The translations under genes were made by a program, and so were the position numbers. Shown here piece by piece: positions 1-10,848 of a DNA stretch of 64,000 bases. Numbering within the stretch: the first letter of the stretch is position 1; each line of letters begins with the position of its first letter. The notes beneath the pieces were generated by a model. It made no database searches, was not told the DNA's origin, and saw only the letters and a program-made list of their open reading frames with translations. The DNA is taken from contig NZ_JAHKPT010000011.1 of assembly GCF_018860635.1 (NCBI RefSeq), forward strand, positions 1 through 64,000, read 5' to 3'. This DNA is from Aliiglaciecola lipolytica (lineage in GTDB: Bacteria; Pseudomonadota; Gammaproteobacteria; Enterobacterales; Alteromonadaceae).

Positions 1-123
1 TACCCATTTTTGTAAGGTGGTATATCCAACTTCCATTGCATCGGCAGCTTGCCTAACTGGATAACCTTGAACAGTGATCAACTCAATACATTCTAATTTA
101 AATTCGGCTGTGTACTTCTTCAT
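1..123 (-). CDS. IS3-family transposase OrfA, N-terminal part
   Basis: Partial gene. The visible 41 residues begin MKKYTAEFKLECIEL and continue with a helix-turn-helix ending LQKWV, the usual start of IS3-family OrfA, which binds the element's ends. A GAGGT ribosome site lies a few bases before the ATG at 121-123. The rest of OrfA and all of OrfB lie beyond the left edge. Confidence 0.8.
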   Translation of the reverse strand, partial: MKKYTAEFKLECIELITVQGYPVRQAADAMEVGYTTLQKWV

Positions 124-188
124 TCTTACCTCATTGGTTTTTGATATCATACCTCCAACAAAGTGTTTTGAATAATTAGACCATTACA
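1..188 (-). mobile_element. IS3-family insertion sequence, one end only (runs off left edge)
   Basis: The window opens inside an insertion sequence read on the minus strand. It holds the first codons of an IS3-type OrfA, and the boundary is placed near 188, where the reverse complement begins TGTAATGG, a plausible IS3-type terminal TG. The other end lies outside the window, so neither completeness nor a target duplication can be judged. Confidence 0.55.
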
Positions 189-407
189 GTGACAAAAATC
201 CTGAAGCTCGTTTTCTCTTATTGTTCTGATTGTGACTAATTTGCCTTTGAGCATGGAGGATTCTAACTCGGTAATTTGTATGGTGTGTCAAGATTATCAG
301 GCTGCGACATATAGTCCATGTCGGAGACAAATAATTGGTCTTTTTTCACCCTTATTTTACTGCCAATATAAGAGCTTGAGTTCAGTTTTTTTACGTGGGA
401 AATCAAC

Positions 408-785
408 ATGAATATTCTTCATTGGCTCTATATTGCGGTATTACTTGTGCCCGCAATAATTAGGCTTGTGGATAAAGTGGCGTCTGATACTGGCGGTGTA
501 GTTAGTCGTTACAGTCCTTTGTTTGTTGCACTGATTTTGTGTCTCGGAGTTGTTGGATATGTCACAAGAACACCAATATTTAGACGCGGGTTTTGGCTAC
601 TTTGGTTTTGGCTTTTAAATATTATGTTGTTGAGTGTGCTTATCTATTTTATTTTTACTTTGTTGAGTAACACAGTTGAGATTTATGTCGCGTTATGCTG
701 GTTCTTGTTGTTGATTGTCTGGATTGCGCCGGCACAACGCTGTATATATTTGTATGTCTATAAACAAAAGAAACTTTGGCGTTAA
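408..785 (+). CDS. small integral membrane protein, unknown function
   Basis: A 125-residue hydrophobic protein that I do not recognise. It has about four potential membrane segments (roughly residues 3-20, 37-55, 62-84 and 88-112), with basic loops (RTPIFRRG) and a lysine/arginine-rich C-terminus that suggests a cytoplasmic tail. A GGGA-type ribosome site precedes the ATG. It stands alone on the plus strand between an IS3 remnant and unannotated DNA, so context gives no clue to its role. The hydrophobic pattern and absence of internal stops support a real gene. Confidence 0.6.
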   Translation: MNILHWLYIAVLLVPAIIRLVDKVASDTGGVVSRYSPLFVALILCLGVVGYVTRTPIFRRGFWLLWFWLLNIMLLSVLIYFIFTLLSNTVEIYVALCWFLLLIVWIAPAQRCIYLYVYKQKKLWR

Positions 786-1162
786 ATGAGTATCGTTTCT
801 CACGTAGCTATTACTATTATGAAACTGATTTTTTAGTCGTGAACCAGAAGCTTTGCTAGCTTGAGAATCAAGTAAATTGTGCTACTGGCTGAATTTTAGA
901 TGGGCAAAAAAGTCGTTATCTTTAAATCGTTTACATCCTTTTCGATACAGATATTCAACATACTGTTTCTTAACGCTCACTGGACTATACCGGCTTTTCA
1001 ACTGCGTAATACTGCATTACTTTGCGGCGCTCGACGCTTTCAACGATTTGTTCATTGTATGATTAGAGAAAGGTGTACCAATAGTTAGAAACAACTATGC
1101 ATAAATTTTACCTTTAATTCACTTGCTATGAACGATAGTACCCATAATAAAAGGGGGAAAGC
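786..1162. other. intergenic, no supported gene
   Basis: There are two short overlapping plus-strand reading frames here (877-1062 and 900-1088). Neither has a ribosome site or a recognisable protein composition. I see no RNA gene and no strong terminator. A GGGGGAAAG ribosome site just before 1163 belongs to the next gene. Confidence 0.4.
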
Positions 1163-2047
1163 ATGCGACGGTTAGCAATTTTTGGTGCAAGTGGTTACTT
1201 GGGGGCGCATTTGATTGATGCGGCGTTAAGCGCAGGAATGAGAGTGACTGCTTTTGTGAGGAACATCCCTAAAGAGGGCAGAGCACGGGATCCGCGAATC
1301 GAGTATCGGAAAGTAAATATTACTTGTCCACAATCACTCAATACTCAGCTTTTGGATTGCGATATGGTTGTGACTACTGTGGGGATTACTCGTCAAAAAG
1401 AGGGGTTTTCATATGAAGATATAGATTATGGAGCAAACCTTAACATTCTCCGTGAGGCCCAAAAAAGCGCTATTAAAAAGTTTGTTTACATTGGCGTTTA
1501 TAAGGGAACTCTGTTCACTCAAACAGAATTATGTAAGGCCAAAGAGCGGTTTGTCGATGAACTGGAAAATTCAGGGCTGCAGCATTGCACAGTCAGACCA
1601 ACTGGCTTTTTTTCGGATATGACCGAAATTTTTAATATGGCTAGAAAAGGTCGAGTGTACTTGTTTGGTGAAGGGCATCTATTACTCAACCCCATCCATG
1701 GTAGAGACTTGGCCGACGCAATTATTTACGAGCTGTTATTGAAGCCAGAACCGCTACCGCAGAATTTCGAAGTGGGGGGGCCAATCGTATATAGCCAAAA
1801 CGAAATTGCTGAACTCGCCTTTCAGGTACTCGGTAAAAAACCAATAATTACACGACTACCTAATTGGTGCAGATTAGTCATGTTATATCTCGGGAAAATG
1901 CTTCTTTCTCCGAAAGTATTCGGGCCTTATGAGTTTTTTCTTACAACAATCGCGACCAATATGAATGCCCCTCAATATGGAAATATTTCACTCAAAACGT
2001 TTTTTCAAAACCTTGAGCATGAGCGAAAAGGGAGCAAAGTAAAGTAG
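1163..2047 (+). CDS. NAD(P)-binding atypical SDR / NmrA-like oxidoreductase
   Basis: 294 residues. The N-terminus has a Rossmann dinucleotide site (G8-x-x-G11-x-x-G14 in IFGASGYLG), followed by DCDMVVTTVGITRQ at the end of the fourth strand and KFVYIGVYKG, as in atypical short-chain dehydrogenases that often lack the classical YxxxK. HCTVRPTGFFSDM is the usual RPxGF-like segment of this group. The protein probably binds NAD(P)H in the cytoplasm; its substrate cannot be told. An AAGGGGGAAAG site upstream supports the start. It is a lone gene, with no partner in the same orientation closer than about 210 bp. Confidence 0.8.
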   Translation: MRRLAIFGASGYLGAHLIDAALSAGMRVTAFVRNIPKEGRARDPRIEYRKVNITCPQSLNTQLLDCDMVVTTVGITRQKEGFSYEDIDYGANLNILREAQKSAIKKFVYIGVYKGTLFTQTELCKAKERFVDELENSGLQHCTVRPTGFFSDMTEIFNMARKGRVYLFGEGHLLLNPIHGRDLADAIIYELLLKPEPLPQNFEVGGPIVYSQNEIAELAFQVLGKKPIITRLPNWCRLVMLYLGKMLLSPKVFGPYEFFLTTIATNMNAPQYGNISLKTFFQNLEHERKGSKVK

Positions 2048-2259
2048 GGAAATACATGCCTATTTTGAGCGTACATGTGGCAAGTCTACGCATTGTAAAG
2101 GGGCGTCAGTGCGATTGAACGTTTCGCCAACTAATCTCTTTAGCTAGATAAAAAAGGTAGGTGTTTCGGTTGGTAAGACTATTGGACAATGTTTAGCTAA
2201 TTCACACTGTAATAAAGAAGAAGTTATTTATTTCAAAACAAGTATTTAAAGGTAAATAT

Positions 2260-2664
2260 ATGAAAAATATCACCGGAAGTTGTGTTTGTGGAAAAGTAGC
2301 GTTTAGCGTTGCGGACCAATTTGTTTATGCAGGTTATTGCCATTGCTCAATGTGCAGGAAGTCATCTGGGGCAGCGGGTACGGCAATTGGCGGCATTCCT
2401 AAAAATCTCTTCTCAATAACAAAAGGGCAGGATCATATTAAACGTTTTAATCGCTCTGCAGAAAGTATTTCTTATTTTTGTGAAAACTGTGGATCTACTC
2501 TTTATGGAGAAAAACCATCAATACATATGGTGCACGTAAGGTATGGTGCGCTAAATGATAGTCCTACGCTATTGCCCCAAGCGCACATGCATGTATCGTC
2601 AAAGGCTGATTGGTACGAGATTTCAGATGAGCTACCACAATTTAGTGAGTTTCCTACCGCTTAA
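2260..2664 (+). CDS. GFA / CENP-V domain zinc-binding protein
   Basis: 134 residues covering one GFA (glutathione-dependent formaldehyde-activating enzyme-like) domain. The zinc ligands are visible: C8 and C10 (GSCVCG), C27, C29 and C32 (YCHCSMCRKSSG) and C74/C77 (FCENCGSTL). The family's beta fold binds two zincs; most members have no proven substrate, so a glutathione role is only by family name. The start follows AAAGGTAAATAT. It stands between the oxidoreductase and a dead IS3 element, and I see no operon link. Confidence 0.88.
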   Translation: MKNITGSCVCGKVAFSVADQFVYAGYCHCSMCRKSSGAAGTAIGGIPKNLFSITKGQDHIKRFNRSAESISYFCENCGSTLYGEKPSIHMVHVRYGALNDSPTLLPQAHMHVSSKADWYEISDELPQFSEFPTA

Positions 2665-2697
2665 CTGTTAATACGTCGTGCTATTCGATATTCAAAG

Positions 2698-2720
2698 CAG
2701 GTGCATCATCGTTGCACCTG
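2698..2720 (+). terminator. hairpin after the GFA gene, weak terminator candidate
   Basis: Perfect 8-bp inverted repeat CAGGTGCA / TGCACCTG around a 7-base loop, 33 bases after the GFA stop codon. No T-run follows, so it may be only a stabilising 3' hairpin. Confidence 0.35.
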
Positions 2721-2779
2721 GAGCTATTCATTGGGGCAATGAAGTGGTCAATAAAATCCGGACACCTTTTTTAGCCAAT

Positions 2780-3600
<821 letters not shown>

Positions 3601-3649
3601 TATCATCGCGTGGATTTCAGGTCGTCGGACATTAAGAGTGCCTTAGTCT

Positions 3650-3910
3650 TTTTTAATATGGCCTTTCTCGTTCCAGCCTATTGACGCGAGCTTCAAACTC
3701 CTAAATAGGTTGCTGCTCTGGCGTCAGGGCTTTGGATTTCGGCGTGCTACCACCGCGTTAAGACTCAAGTTGCTGAACCCACTTGCGCAGAGTATTTTCA
3801 TGAACATCCACGGCGCGTCCTGCTTCAGCCATACTGTAGCCCTGATCGAGCACCAAGCTGGCTGCATCATGTTTAAATTCCAGACTGAATGACCGTCTTT
3901 GTCTTCTAAT
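3650..3910 (-). pseudogene. IS3-family transposase OrfA, broken
   Basis: Read on the minus strand, the frame gives RRSFSLEFKHDAASLVLD, then a helix-turn-helix ending NTLRKWVQQLES, then a TAA. The frame continues with recognisable OrfA sequence (TPKSKALTPEQQP), a TAG, and the EARVNRLERE coiled coil. The start codon position is ATT. Two nonsense changes and the lost start show the gene is dead. Confidence 0.7.
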
Positions 3911-4197
3911 TGAACACCTCGTTACTAAGTGTAATGCTCTTTAAACGGTGTTCGGGTTTAGTCTGCCACTACATCGTATAGATAAATTTGCAAGTTGTGA
4001 GCTAAGTGCAAACGCTTATAAGCGCAATCAACGTCCCTGTTTGATTGTGATATGTTGTTCGAAGAAATAATTACATTGTGAGTGAAGATGGATACGTTGA
4101 CTAAATTCAACGTCTGGTGTGCTTTGCTGAAGCCTGTTATTTTTTTGTTTGAGACTAAAACGGATATGCCCGCACTGGTTTGGATCTCGGTAGATTA

Positions 4198-4224
4198 AGA
4201 GATCGTCTGATTGAGACGATCTCT
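4198..4224 (-). terminator. hairpin downstream of the S41 peptidase gene
   Basis: Perfect 11-bp inverted repeat AGAGATCGTCT / AGACGATCTCT with a 5-base loop, beginning 15 bases after the peptidase stop codon on the minus strand. The T-rich tail after it is weak, so it may stop transcription only moderately or protect the 3' end. Confidence 0.6.
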
Positions 4225-4238
4225 ATTGTTGAGTGGGG

Positions 4239-5726
4239 TTATTGATCGAAAAGACTGATTGCCGCTTCGATACCGGCATCATATCCTTCTTCACGCTCTT
4301 GTTGACTGAAAAAAGGTACCTCAATATCCACTGGTACGCCTTCACCCTCAAGCCAGTTTCCATCCACGTCGTAATAGAATTCACTTGATAGTGCAATGTC
4401 AAAACCATTAGGTAAAGTCCAGTCCATGATGTCTGAAAAAGCGCCTTGTGTGGTTTCTCCAATCAGCGTTACGTTATCTAATACGGACATAGACATAGCA
4501 AAGGTTTCTGCTGCAGATACTGTCGTAGCGCTTACCAACAAAGCAATCGGGCCAGTGAAAGTATGCTCACCTCTAGGCTCGATAAAAATCTCTTGTGTAG
4601 GCGATGTTTTTCCATGCTTTTTGGTATATGCCAACACCCGTGAATCTGCAAATCTGCTGGCGATTGCTAGACTGACAAATTCATGTCCGCCATTGTTGGT
4701 TCTCACATCAACAATCAACCCTTCTACATTTGCCAGATCAGACAGCGCTTCATCTAAGATCGCATCGATTGCTGCGATTTCGTCAGTATCATTTTGGAGC
4801 GTGTCAGCTTCGTCATTATCCTCATGAAAGCCTAACATTTTGCCAATATGCAAATAACCAATACCTTCATTCTCAAACCAAAAAACAGCGCCGTCTGCAC
4901 GCTCCTTAATCGCATCTTCATCTACCGCATAGTTTGCGATTATAGCTTGTTGAGTGGCTAATCCCTGTTCAACATAAACTTGAAGTTGCTGGAGTTGAGT
5001 TTCAGTAATGATTTGCGCAGGTATCGGGAAAGGCATCCCGTTAGCTTCTGCAAATTCCTTCACTAAACGCTCTGCTAGAACAAGCTTATTATTGTAACTT
5101 ACGGTTATGCCATCTGGTGTGCTCACTGAAGTATGAGCGTCTGCTAAAGGTTGAATCATATTGTCCATTGCAATAAGCAGATCTAAGTCACTCGAATCAG
5201 CGTTTATCGCTGCCGCCTGAGCTTGAGCGAGACCGAGCCAATCAACATTTTGAAGCTCGAAATCCATATAATACTCCTCGAATATTTGCGAGAAGATGGC
5301 GAATGTTTGTTCTGGATTACGGGTATGTCCTGCCTGACCTAGTAACGGCACCAAGTTAGTCTGACATGATAGTGGTAAATTTGACATCTTAAACAGCTCA
5401 AAACTGGAAGCTCTCATGTTCTGAGGACCATACCCTGCGAACCAGTCGAGAGTTCCATCATCGGTCAAATTGACTACACGGGTGATATCGTTGGTTGTTA
5501 CATTATCTAGCTCGTCGACCTTAAAGCAGTAGTCACTGGTAAACTTATAATTAACTACGCGATCAATGCCAACGTCAACTGCAAGGCCTTTATCTTCGGA
5601 AATCCAAATACCTTGATAGTCTTGATCAATATCGTTCAGTCCAACCGTTTTGTCCGTATTGGATGATCCACAAGCTGCTAAAGTAATAGCGGCTGTAATT
5701 ATGCTCAGTTGTTTAATCAATTTCAT
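4239..5726 (-). CDS. S41-family (tail-specific-like) serine peptidase, lipoprotein
   Basis: About 495 residues. The N-terminus is a lipoprotein signal: positive residues, a hydrophobic run and a lipobox ending LAAC. The mature protein should therefore be lipid-anchored in the cell envelope. The second half is an S41 peptidase domain: GIGYLHIGKM, the strand-turn VDVRTNNGG, and the nucleophile serine in TVSAAETFA (residue 404 from the start used here), then GETTQGAFSD. No PDZ domain is evident. I chose the second ATG of MIMKL because GAGAG lies 7 bases before it but directly abuts the first. It is a single gene with a hairpin 15 bases downstream. S41 members without PDZ process or degrade envelope or secreted proteins; the target is unknown. 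Confidence 0.85.
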   Translation of the reverse strand: MKLIKQLSIITAAITLAACGSSNTDKTVGLNDIDQDYQGIWISEDKGLAVDVGIDRVVNYKFTSDYCFKVDELDNVTTNDITRVVNLTDDGTLDWFAGYGPQNMRASSFELFKMSNLPLSCQTNLVPLLGQAGHTRNPEQTFAIFSQIFEEYYMDFELQNVDWLGLAQAQAAAINADSSDLDLLIAMDNMIQPLADAHTSVSTPDGITVSYNNKLVLAERLVKEFAEANGMPFPIPAQIITETQLQQLQVYVEQGLATQQAIIANYAVDEDAIKERADGAVFWFENEGIGYLHIGKMLGFHEDNDEADTLQNDTDEIAAIDAILDEALSDLANVEGLIVDVRTNNGGHEFVSLAIASRFADSRVLAYTKKHGKTSPTQEIFIEPRGEHTFTGPIALLVSATTVSAAETFAMSMSVLDNVTLIGETTQGAFSDIMDWTLPNGFDIALSSEFYYDVDGNWLEGEGVPVDIEVPFFSQQEREEGYDAGIEAAISLFDQ

Positions 5727-5861
5727 AATCATTCTCTCAGTAGTGGTTAATCGTTACTGAGCAAAAAATATTCGATGAAAGGTGAAATAGAGGTGAATAA
5801 CGACTTTTTCTTTAAACAGGCTCTGTTGATTTAGCGTGCAAAACTAATCCACTCTAGTGGT

Positions 5862-5886
5862 TATTGGCAAGTAAAATTGACCCACC
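5862..5886. repeat. IS21-like terminal repeat fragment
   Basis: The stretch GGCAAGTAAAATTGACCCAC matches, with a few changes, the repeat GGTAAAGTAAAATTGCCCCAC read on the minus strand at 27830-27850. That kind of internally repeated end is typical of IS21-family elements. No IS21 transposase gene is present here, so this is at most a relic. Confidence 0.35.
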
Positions 5887-6183
5887 AATATTGTTTCAGT
5901 CCGAGCTTCGGTCTGTTTTGAGATTTTAGAAGTAAAACCTATCAATGGCTCAGGAATTCAGGCTAAGACGATATCGGAAATAGCAGATGTTTGTAATCGC
6001 TTCAAGGGAGAAGAAAAAGATGAACTTAGAAAACACATTGATCGTGTTAATTGGTCCACCGATAACTTAATAGCTCTATTGAAGAGAATAAACTATAAGG
6101 ACGAAGTGCTGTCCATTCAAAGTGCGATCCTTAGTAGCACCGAAATGCCTATGAAATATAAAAAGGGATTTACCCATTACTAG
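5881..6183 (+). pseudogene. gene remnant, unknown protein C-terminus
   Basis: An open frame of 100 codons with no usable start until near its end. From about codon 15 the translation has normal protein character: ILEVKPINGSGIQAKTISE, then ADVCNRFKGEEKDELRKHI, ending YKKGFTHY. It begins beside an IS21-like end fragment and stops 27 bases before the convergent gene at 6210. I take it as the 3' part of a gene whose start was lost by rearrangement; the family is unknown. Confidence 0.35.
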
Positions 6184-6209
6184 CGAAGATGTCATCTCTT
6201 TTAGAGAAC

Positions 6210-7844
6210 TTAATACTTGGTTAACAACAATAAGATCCCGGAGTTCGTCAATATACGTTGGAGACTTTGCAACGTAGGTGGTCGGTCGATATCAAAACCG
6301 AGCTCGCTGAGTGTCTCTTGATACAGGTTATTCAGTAACGTTTCATCAAATGAGCAGTAATAAAATGCTGATGAAGGAGAAAACTCGTCAGAGTTGATAA
6401 CGCATGACGACAAAATTTCATCTGATGTTTTCCTTATCAAATTTGTGAAAAGCATTGAACGTAGCTTCAGGGGAGAGCAGCGTGCTGAAGCGATCCGACT
6501 AATGTTTGAACAAAACTTCGTAAGTGCTTGCTCCAAATGATGTGCGGAGCGGAATCCGAGTTGTGGGCCCAGCATGCCGAGTGAATATTTCTTTAGCAGT
6601 TTAATAATGACTTCAGGCAATGGCGCAGTTCTTTTTAGATTATTTGGGGCAAGAAGTTTCTCTGATGACTGGTTTATAAGGTACCGTCCAGGTAGAGCTG
6701 GGAAGGGTGATGACCATGTTCTTTCATCCGTATTTAAGCAGAGTATTTGACATAGTTCGGCGTCTTCAGTGTTAACAGATGCTGCAAAAACTGCCTCTAC
6801 CTCCATAGACGTAACAATGGTTAATAAAGATGCAAGTTTTAGCTCACTATCCTGACTGGTCAGAATCGCATCAATAATTCTCTTGGTTTCTAGTGGATTG
6901 TTTCTGACCCAGTCTAAAGGTAAGTATTGATTGTCCATCGCACATCGATATTGAGTGCTTGAAAGCCTGGATATCCGCTCTTCAAATGTAAAATCGCTGT
7001 CTGACAAAGAGGGATCTTCACTGAAGATCGTTTCGACCTGAGATTCATCATCTTGTTTTTTTTCATATGCACGAACATATGAATTGAAATCGTTAGTGTC
7101 TGATATGCCGTCATCTATTGTGAAGCGAGCATCACTAACCCTGTTACGAGGTATCTGTTCTTTGCTCGGGGGACAATTAAGGTAGTAAGAGTCCCTTTGA
7201 TTCAGCGTTTCATTGAAGGCGTTCTTTAGAGTAATGAAAGCCGGTTTTACGTTGCTGAAGAGGGTATGAATGGGGCCATGGCCACTGTGCAGTAGTTCTA
7301 GAATTTGATTAACGTCAGTCCCTTCCGGTGGCCAATCAATATCACGTTGTTTTTCTACACAAAGCTTTCTAATTTTGGCGCACAAAGCGTTAATTGATTG
7401 AGGTGTAGAGCGAGAGACAGTCGGCACGAAGCATGGATTCTGACAACGCCATATTACCAAAAGCGACATCAAACACTTTACGACGTAAGTTTGTTCAACC
7501 GAATCAATGGCAATACGTTGCGTTAAACACGCGAGTATTTCGTTATCTGCATACCGGCCAAAGAACACATTATTTTTATTTCGGCTTGAGCTCTTTGCTT
7601 CGAGCCGATTATGAACATGTTGAAAATCGACGAGGACAGATACGGTTTGAGTGGGCAATTTTCTGGACAGGAAATCGACGTCATCCAAAAGTGCTGACAA
7701 TCTTTCAATCGACTCGTACAAGCCATCAACGCTATTTCTCAAACCTAATATTTGAGTAGCAAATTTTATGTGTGGCTCGGTATCACTAACCTTACCAGAG
7801 AGTCTTTGCTCAACGTGCTTGATAACTGGGGTCACTTCTTCCAT
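6210..7844 (-). CDS. unknown 544-residue protein, possibly a divergent tyrosine-recombinase-like protein
   Basis: I do not recognise the family. The N-terminal 230 residues are helical with no motif; residues about 250-300 are acidic and likely disordered. The last 200 residues loosely follow the order of a tyrosine recombinase catalytic domain: LASLLTIVTSMEVEAVF resembles box I, SPLKLRSMLFTNL resembles the box II HxLRHTFAT segment and keeps one Arg, and SSAFYYCSFDE resembles the segment around the nucleophile Tyr. The first Arg and the His residues are not evident, so if related it is probably not a normal enzyme. It sits 200 bp from an initiator-tRNA attachment fragment, where recombination genes are expected. 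GTGACA dyads lie upstream. Confidence 0.6.
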   Translation of the reverse strand: MEEVTPVIKHVEQRLSGKVSDTEPHIKFATQILGLRNSVDGLYESIERLSALLDDVDFLSRKLPTQTVSVLVDFQHVHNRLEAKSSSRNKNNVFFGRYADNEILACLTQRIAIDSVEQTYVVKCLMSLLVIWRCQNPCFVPTVSRSTPQSINALCAKIRKLCVEKQRDIDWPPEGTDVNQILELLHSGHGPIHTLFSNVKPAFITLKNAFNETLNQRDSYYLNCPPSKEQIPRNRVSDARFTIDDGISDTNDFNSYVRAYEKKQDDESQVETIFSEDPSLSDSDFTFEERISRLSSTQYRCAMDNQYLPLDWVRNNPLETKRIIDAILTSQDSELKLASLLTIVTSMEVEAVFAASVNTEDAELCQILCLNTDERTWSSPFPALPGRYLINQSSEKLLAPNNLKRTAPLPEVIIKLLKKYSLGMLGPQLGFRSAHHLEQALTKFCSNISRIASARCSPLKLRSMLFTNLIRKTSDEILSSCVINSDEFSPSSAFYYCSFDETLLNNLYQETLSELGFDIDRPPTLQSLQRILTNSGILLLLTKY

Positions 7845-7952
7845 GTGACATTGTCCGAAGGTCTGTTGTCGATACGATTAAAAAATAGTAAAAACGTGAC
7901 AGTTTGTCACTAATTAATATTCTAAGGGTTGTGATATTTTAAAAAATGTCAC
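7845..7952 (-). promoter_or_regulatory. GTGACA dyad repeats upstream of the 544-residue gene
   Basis: Three related dyads occupy the region before the start codon: TGTGACATTGTC touching the start (7846-7857), GTGACAGTTTGTCAC (7896-7910, 6-bp perfect arms) and a wider GTGAT...TGTCAC pair (7931-7952). The spacing and repetition suggest operator sites, perhaps autoregulatory or recombinase-arm sites. The surrounding DNA is very AT-rich. Confidence 0.4.
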
Positions 7953-8049
7953 ACTATAAAATCTATAAGTGCATGATAAATAATAAAAATAAATATTTAT
8001 AAAGATATTAAGGTAAAATTAAGTGCAATTAAATGATAGATAAAAATGA

Positions 8050-9623
<1,574 letters not shown>

Positions 9624-9627
<4 letters not shown>

Positions 9628-9743
9628 TTTTTAATTCCTTTCTCAAAATCTCGCTTTGCCACTTCTTTCGACAGTACCCTAGCAATAGAGATAATTCCTC
9701 GTTTTGTGTCACCTAACTCTGTCATATCGATTTTTACATTCAT
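9624..9743 (-). CDS. 39-residue microprotein, second gene of the recombinase operon
   Basis: Begins MNVKIDMTELGDTKRGIIS and is lysine/arginine-rich (...KEVAKRDFEKGIKK), with no recognised domain. A strong ribosome site, AAGGGGGA, sits 7 bases before the ATG. Its stop overlaps the recombinase ATG (ATGA), and its own start overlaps the stop of the gene before it in the same way. This double overlap and the ribosome site are the evidence that it is real. By position it could be a recombination directionality factor or regulator, but the sequence does not show that. Confidence 0.6.
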
Positions 9744-9886
9744 AACAGAATCCCCCTTGGTCTGAACCTTCTACATGAAGTCATGTTCTTATCATCGCCC
9801 ACGACAGCCCTTCTATTCTTAACCAAACAGTCTAAAACTCCTGTTTCAGAGGTGTTCACAGCTATTCCCTTTGTTATCCCTAACAT
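9740..9886 (-). CDS. 48-residue microprotein, first gene of the recombinase operon
   Basis: Begins MLGITKGIAVNTSETGVLD and ends with the basic segment SCRRFRPRGILL; no family recognised. An AGGA ribosome site lies about 9 bases upstream, and the stop overlaps the next gene's ATG. The promoter should lie in the AT-rich 9890-10150 region. It may serve mainly to couple translation, or be a small DNA-binding or control protein; neither is shown. Confidence 0.5.
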   Translation of the reverse strand: MLGITKGIAVNTSETGVLDCLVKNRRAVVGDDKNMTSCRRFRPRGILL

Positions 9887-10150
9887 TTATATCATCCTAC
9901 TTTAAATAAATTCAGACGTATCATAGCTCAGCAAGTTGGCTATTCCATTCAGGGTACTTAAATCGTAAAATCGGTTGGTATTTTTGAATATGTGATATAA
10001 TGCGATGTTTGTATTTTGGCTCATTATTCAGTTGTTAATATCGATAACTAGGGTTTATTATCATATTGATCAATAATACTTTCAAAATGATAAAATGACG
10101 TTGCACAGACAGCTTAGTGTAAAGTACCGTTATAAACATTATTTTTGAAA

Positions 10151-10492
10151 TCATGCCAAGTGGTGGTTAGCACTACCAGTAATGCCACATATCGCGTTAT
10201 AAGTATGTTGGAGTCCCTCTATATTCTTGCAGGCGAGGTCTATCGGTCGAGACCCATTAAAGGGGGAATTGTGGTTAATCATTCTCATATAACCATAAAT
10301 GTTCTCAGGATTTTCAAAAATCATTCGTAACTCTTCGTGGATATTCAATAATAGCGAAAGTCTCATATGTAACTCACTTGGAGTTGACTCATTAATCAAA
10401 GCTGTTTTTTGATTTTCATTTAATTCCCATTTTTCGAAAAGACGGCTTACTATTCCCACAATTTCAGTAACTTCAGGGTTCTGGGCTTTCAT
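10151..10492 (-). CDS. MbcA/ParS/Xre-type antitoxin-like protein, copy 1
   Basis: 113 residues. The C-terminal half has the toxin-binding domain pattern of the MbcA/ParS/Xre (DUF2384-like) antitoxins: LLLNIHEELRMIFENPENIY, then NHNSPFNGSRPIDL and GLQHTYNAI. These usually pair with a RES-domain toxin that destroys NAD+, but no RES gene is adjacent. A paralogue at 11873-12223 shares about half its residues and part of its upstream DNA. The start follows AGGAGTGAAG. It may be an orphan antitoxin, an anti-addiction module or a regulator. Confidence 0.75.
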   Translation of the reverse strand: MKAQNPEVTEIVGIVSRLFEKWELNENQKTALINESTPSELHMRLSLLLNIHEELRMIFENPENIYGYMRMINHNSPFNGSRPIDLACKNIEGLQHTYNAICGITGSANHHLA

Positions 10493-10613
10493 ATAGCTTC
10501 ACTCCTTATTTCAACTATTGTTTGATAAGAATTAATACTGTTTTCAAAGAAAGAACTATTAATTAATGCTAACTCTTTTAACTATATTCACCTAATTATT
10601 TTTATCTAAGTTG

Positions 10614-10640
10614 TTGAAAAATAATAAATGATTGACAAAA
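10614..10640. repeat. 27-bp direct repeat upstream of antitoxin copy 1 (second copy 12306-12332)
   Basis: A 27-base stretch (starts TTGAAAAATAATAAATG, ends GACAAAA) is identical to 12306-12332. Each copy lies about 80-120 bases upstream of one of the two paralogous antitoxin genes. The identity ends abruptly at the last A, which marks the edge of an ancestral duplication. Read on the minus strand it contains TTGTCA, a possible -35 element. Confidence 0.7.
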
Positions 10641-10848
10641 TTTCAAGGTCGCAGAAGTAGAAGAGTTTTGCTTTAAAGTAACAAGGAAGAAACTAAGCAC
10701 CATTAGAAAAGGAAATGTCAATTCATTCACTGGTGAGACTAAAGTTTATTATCTAACTAAAGTAATTGATGATTTTAAAGATAGCGACAAAATTGTAGCA
10801 GTGTCATTACTAAGGGAAACTGTTGGTCTAATTACCAAGCGACTATGA
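10636..10848 (+). pseudogene. gene remnant without a start, unknown
   Basis: Seventy open codons between the 27-bp repeat and the IS256 transposase fragment. The translation has ordinary protein character (VAEVEEFCFKVTRKKLSTI; FTGETKVYYLTKVIDDF; ends GLITKRL), but no start codon with a ribosome site is present. A TGA ends the frame right at the edge of the duplicated repeat. Probably the 3' end of a gene cut by rearrangement. Confidence 0.35.

Noticed and set aside
877-1088. Two overlapping short plus-strand frames
   Set aside because: No ribosome site, different frames over the same DNA, and translations without protein character.
4396-4827. 143-codon plus-strand frame
   Set aside because: Antisense to the clear S41 peptidase domain.
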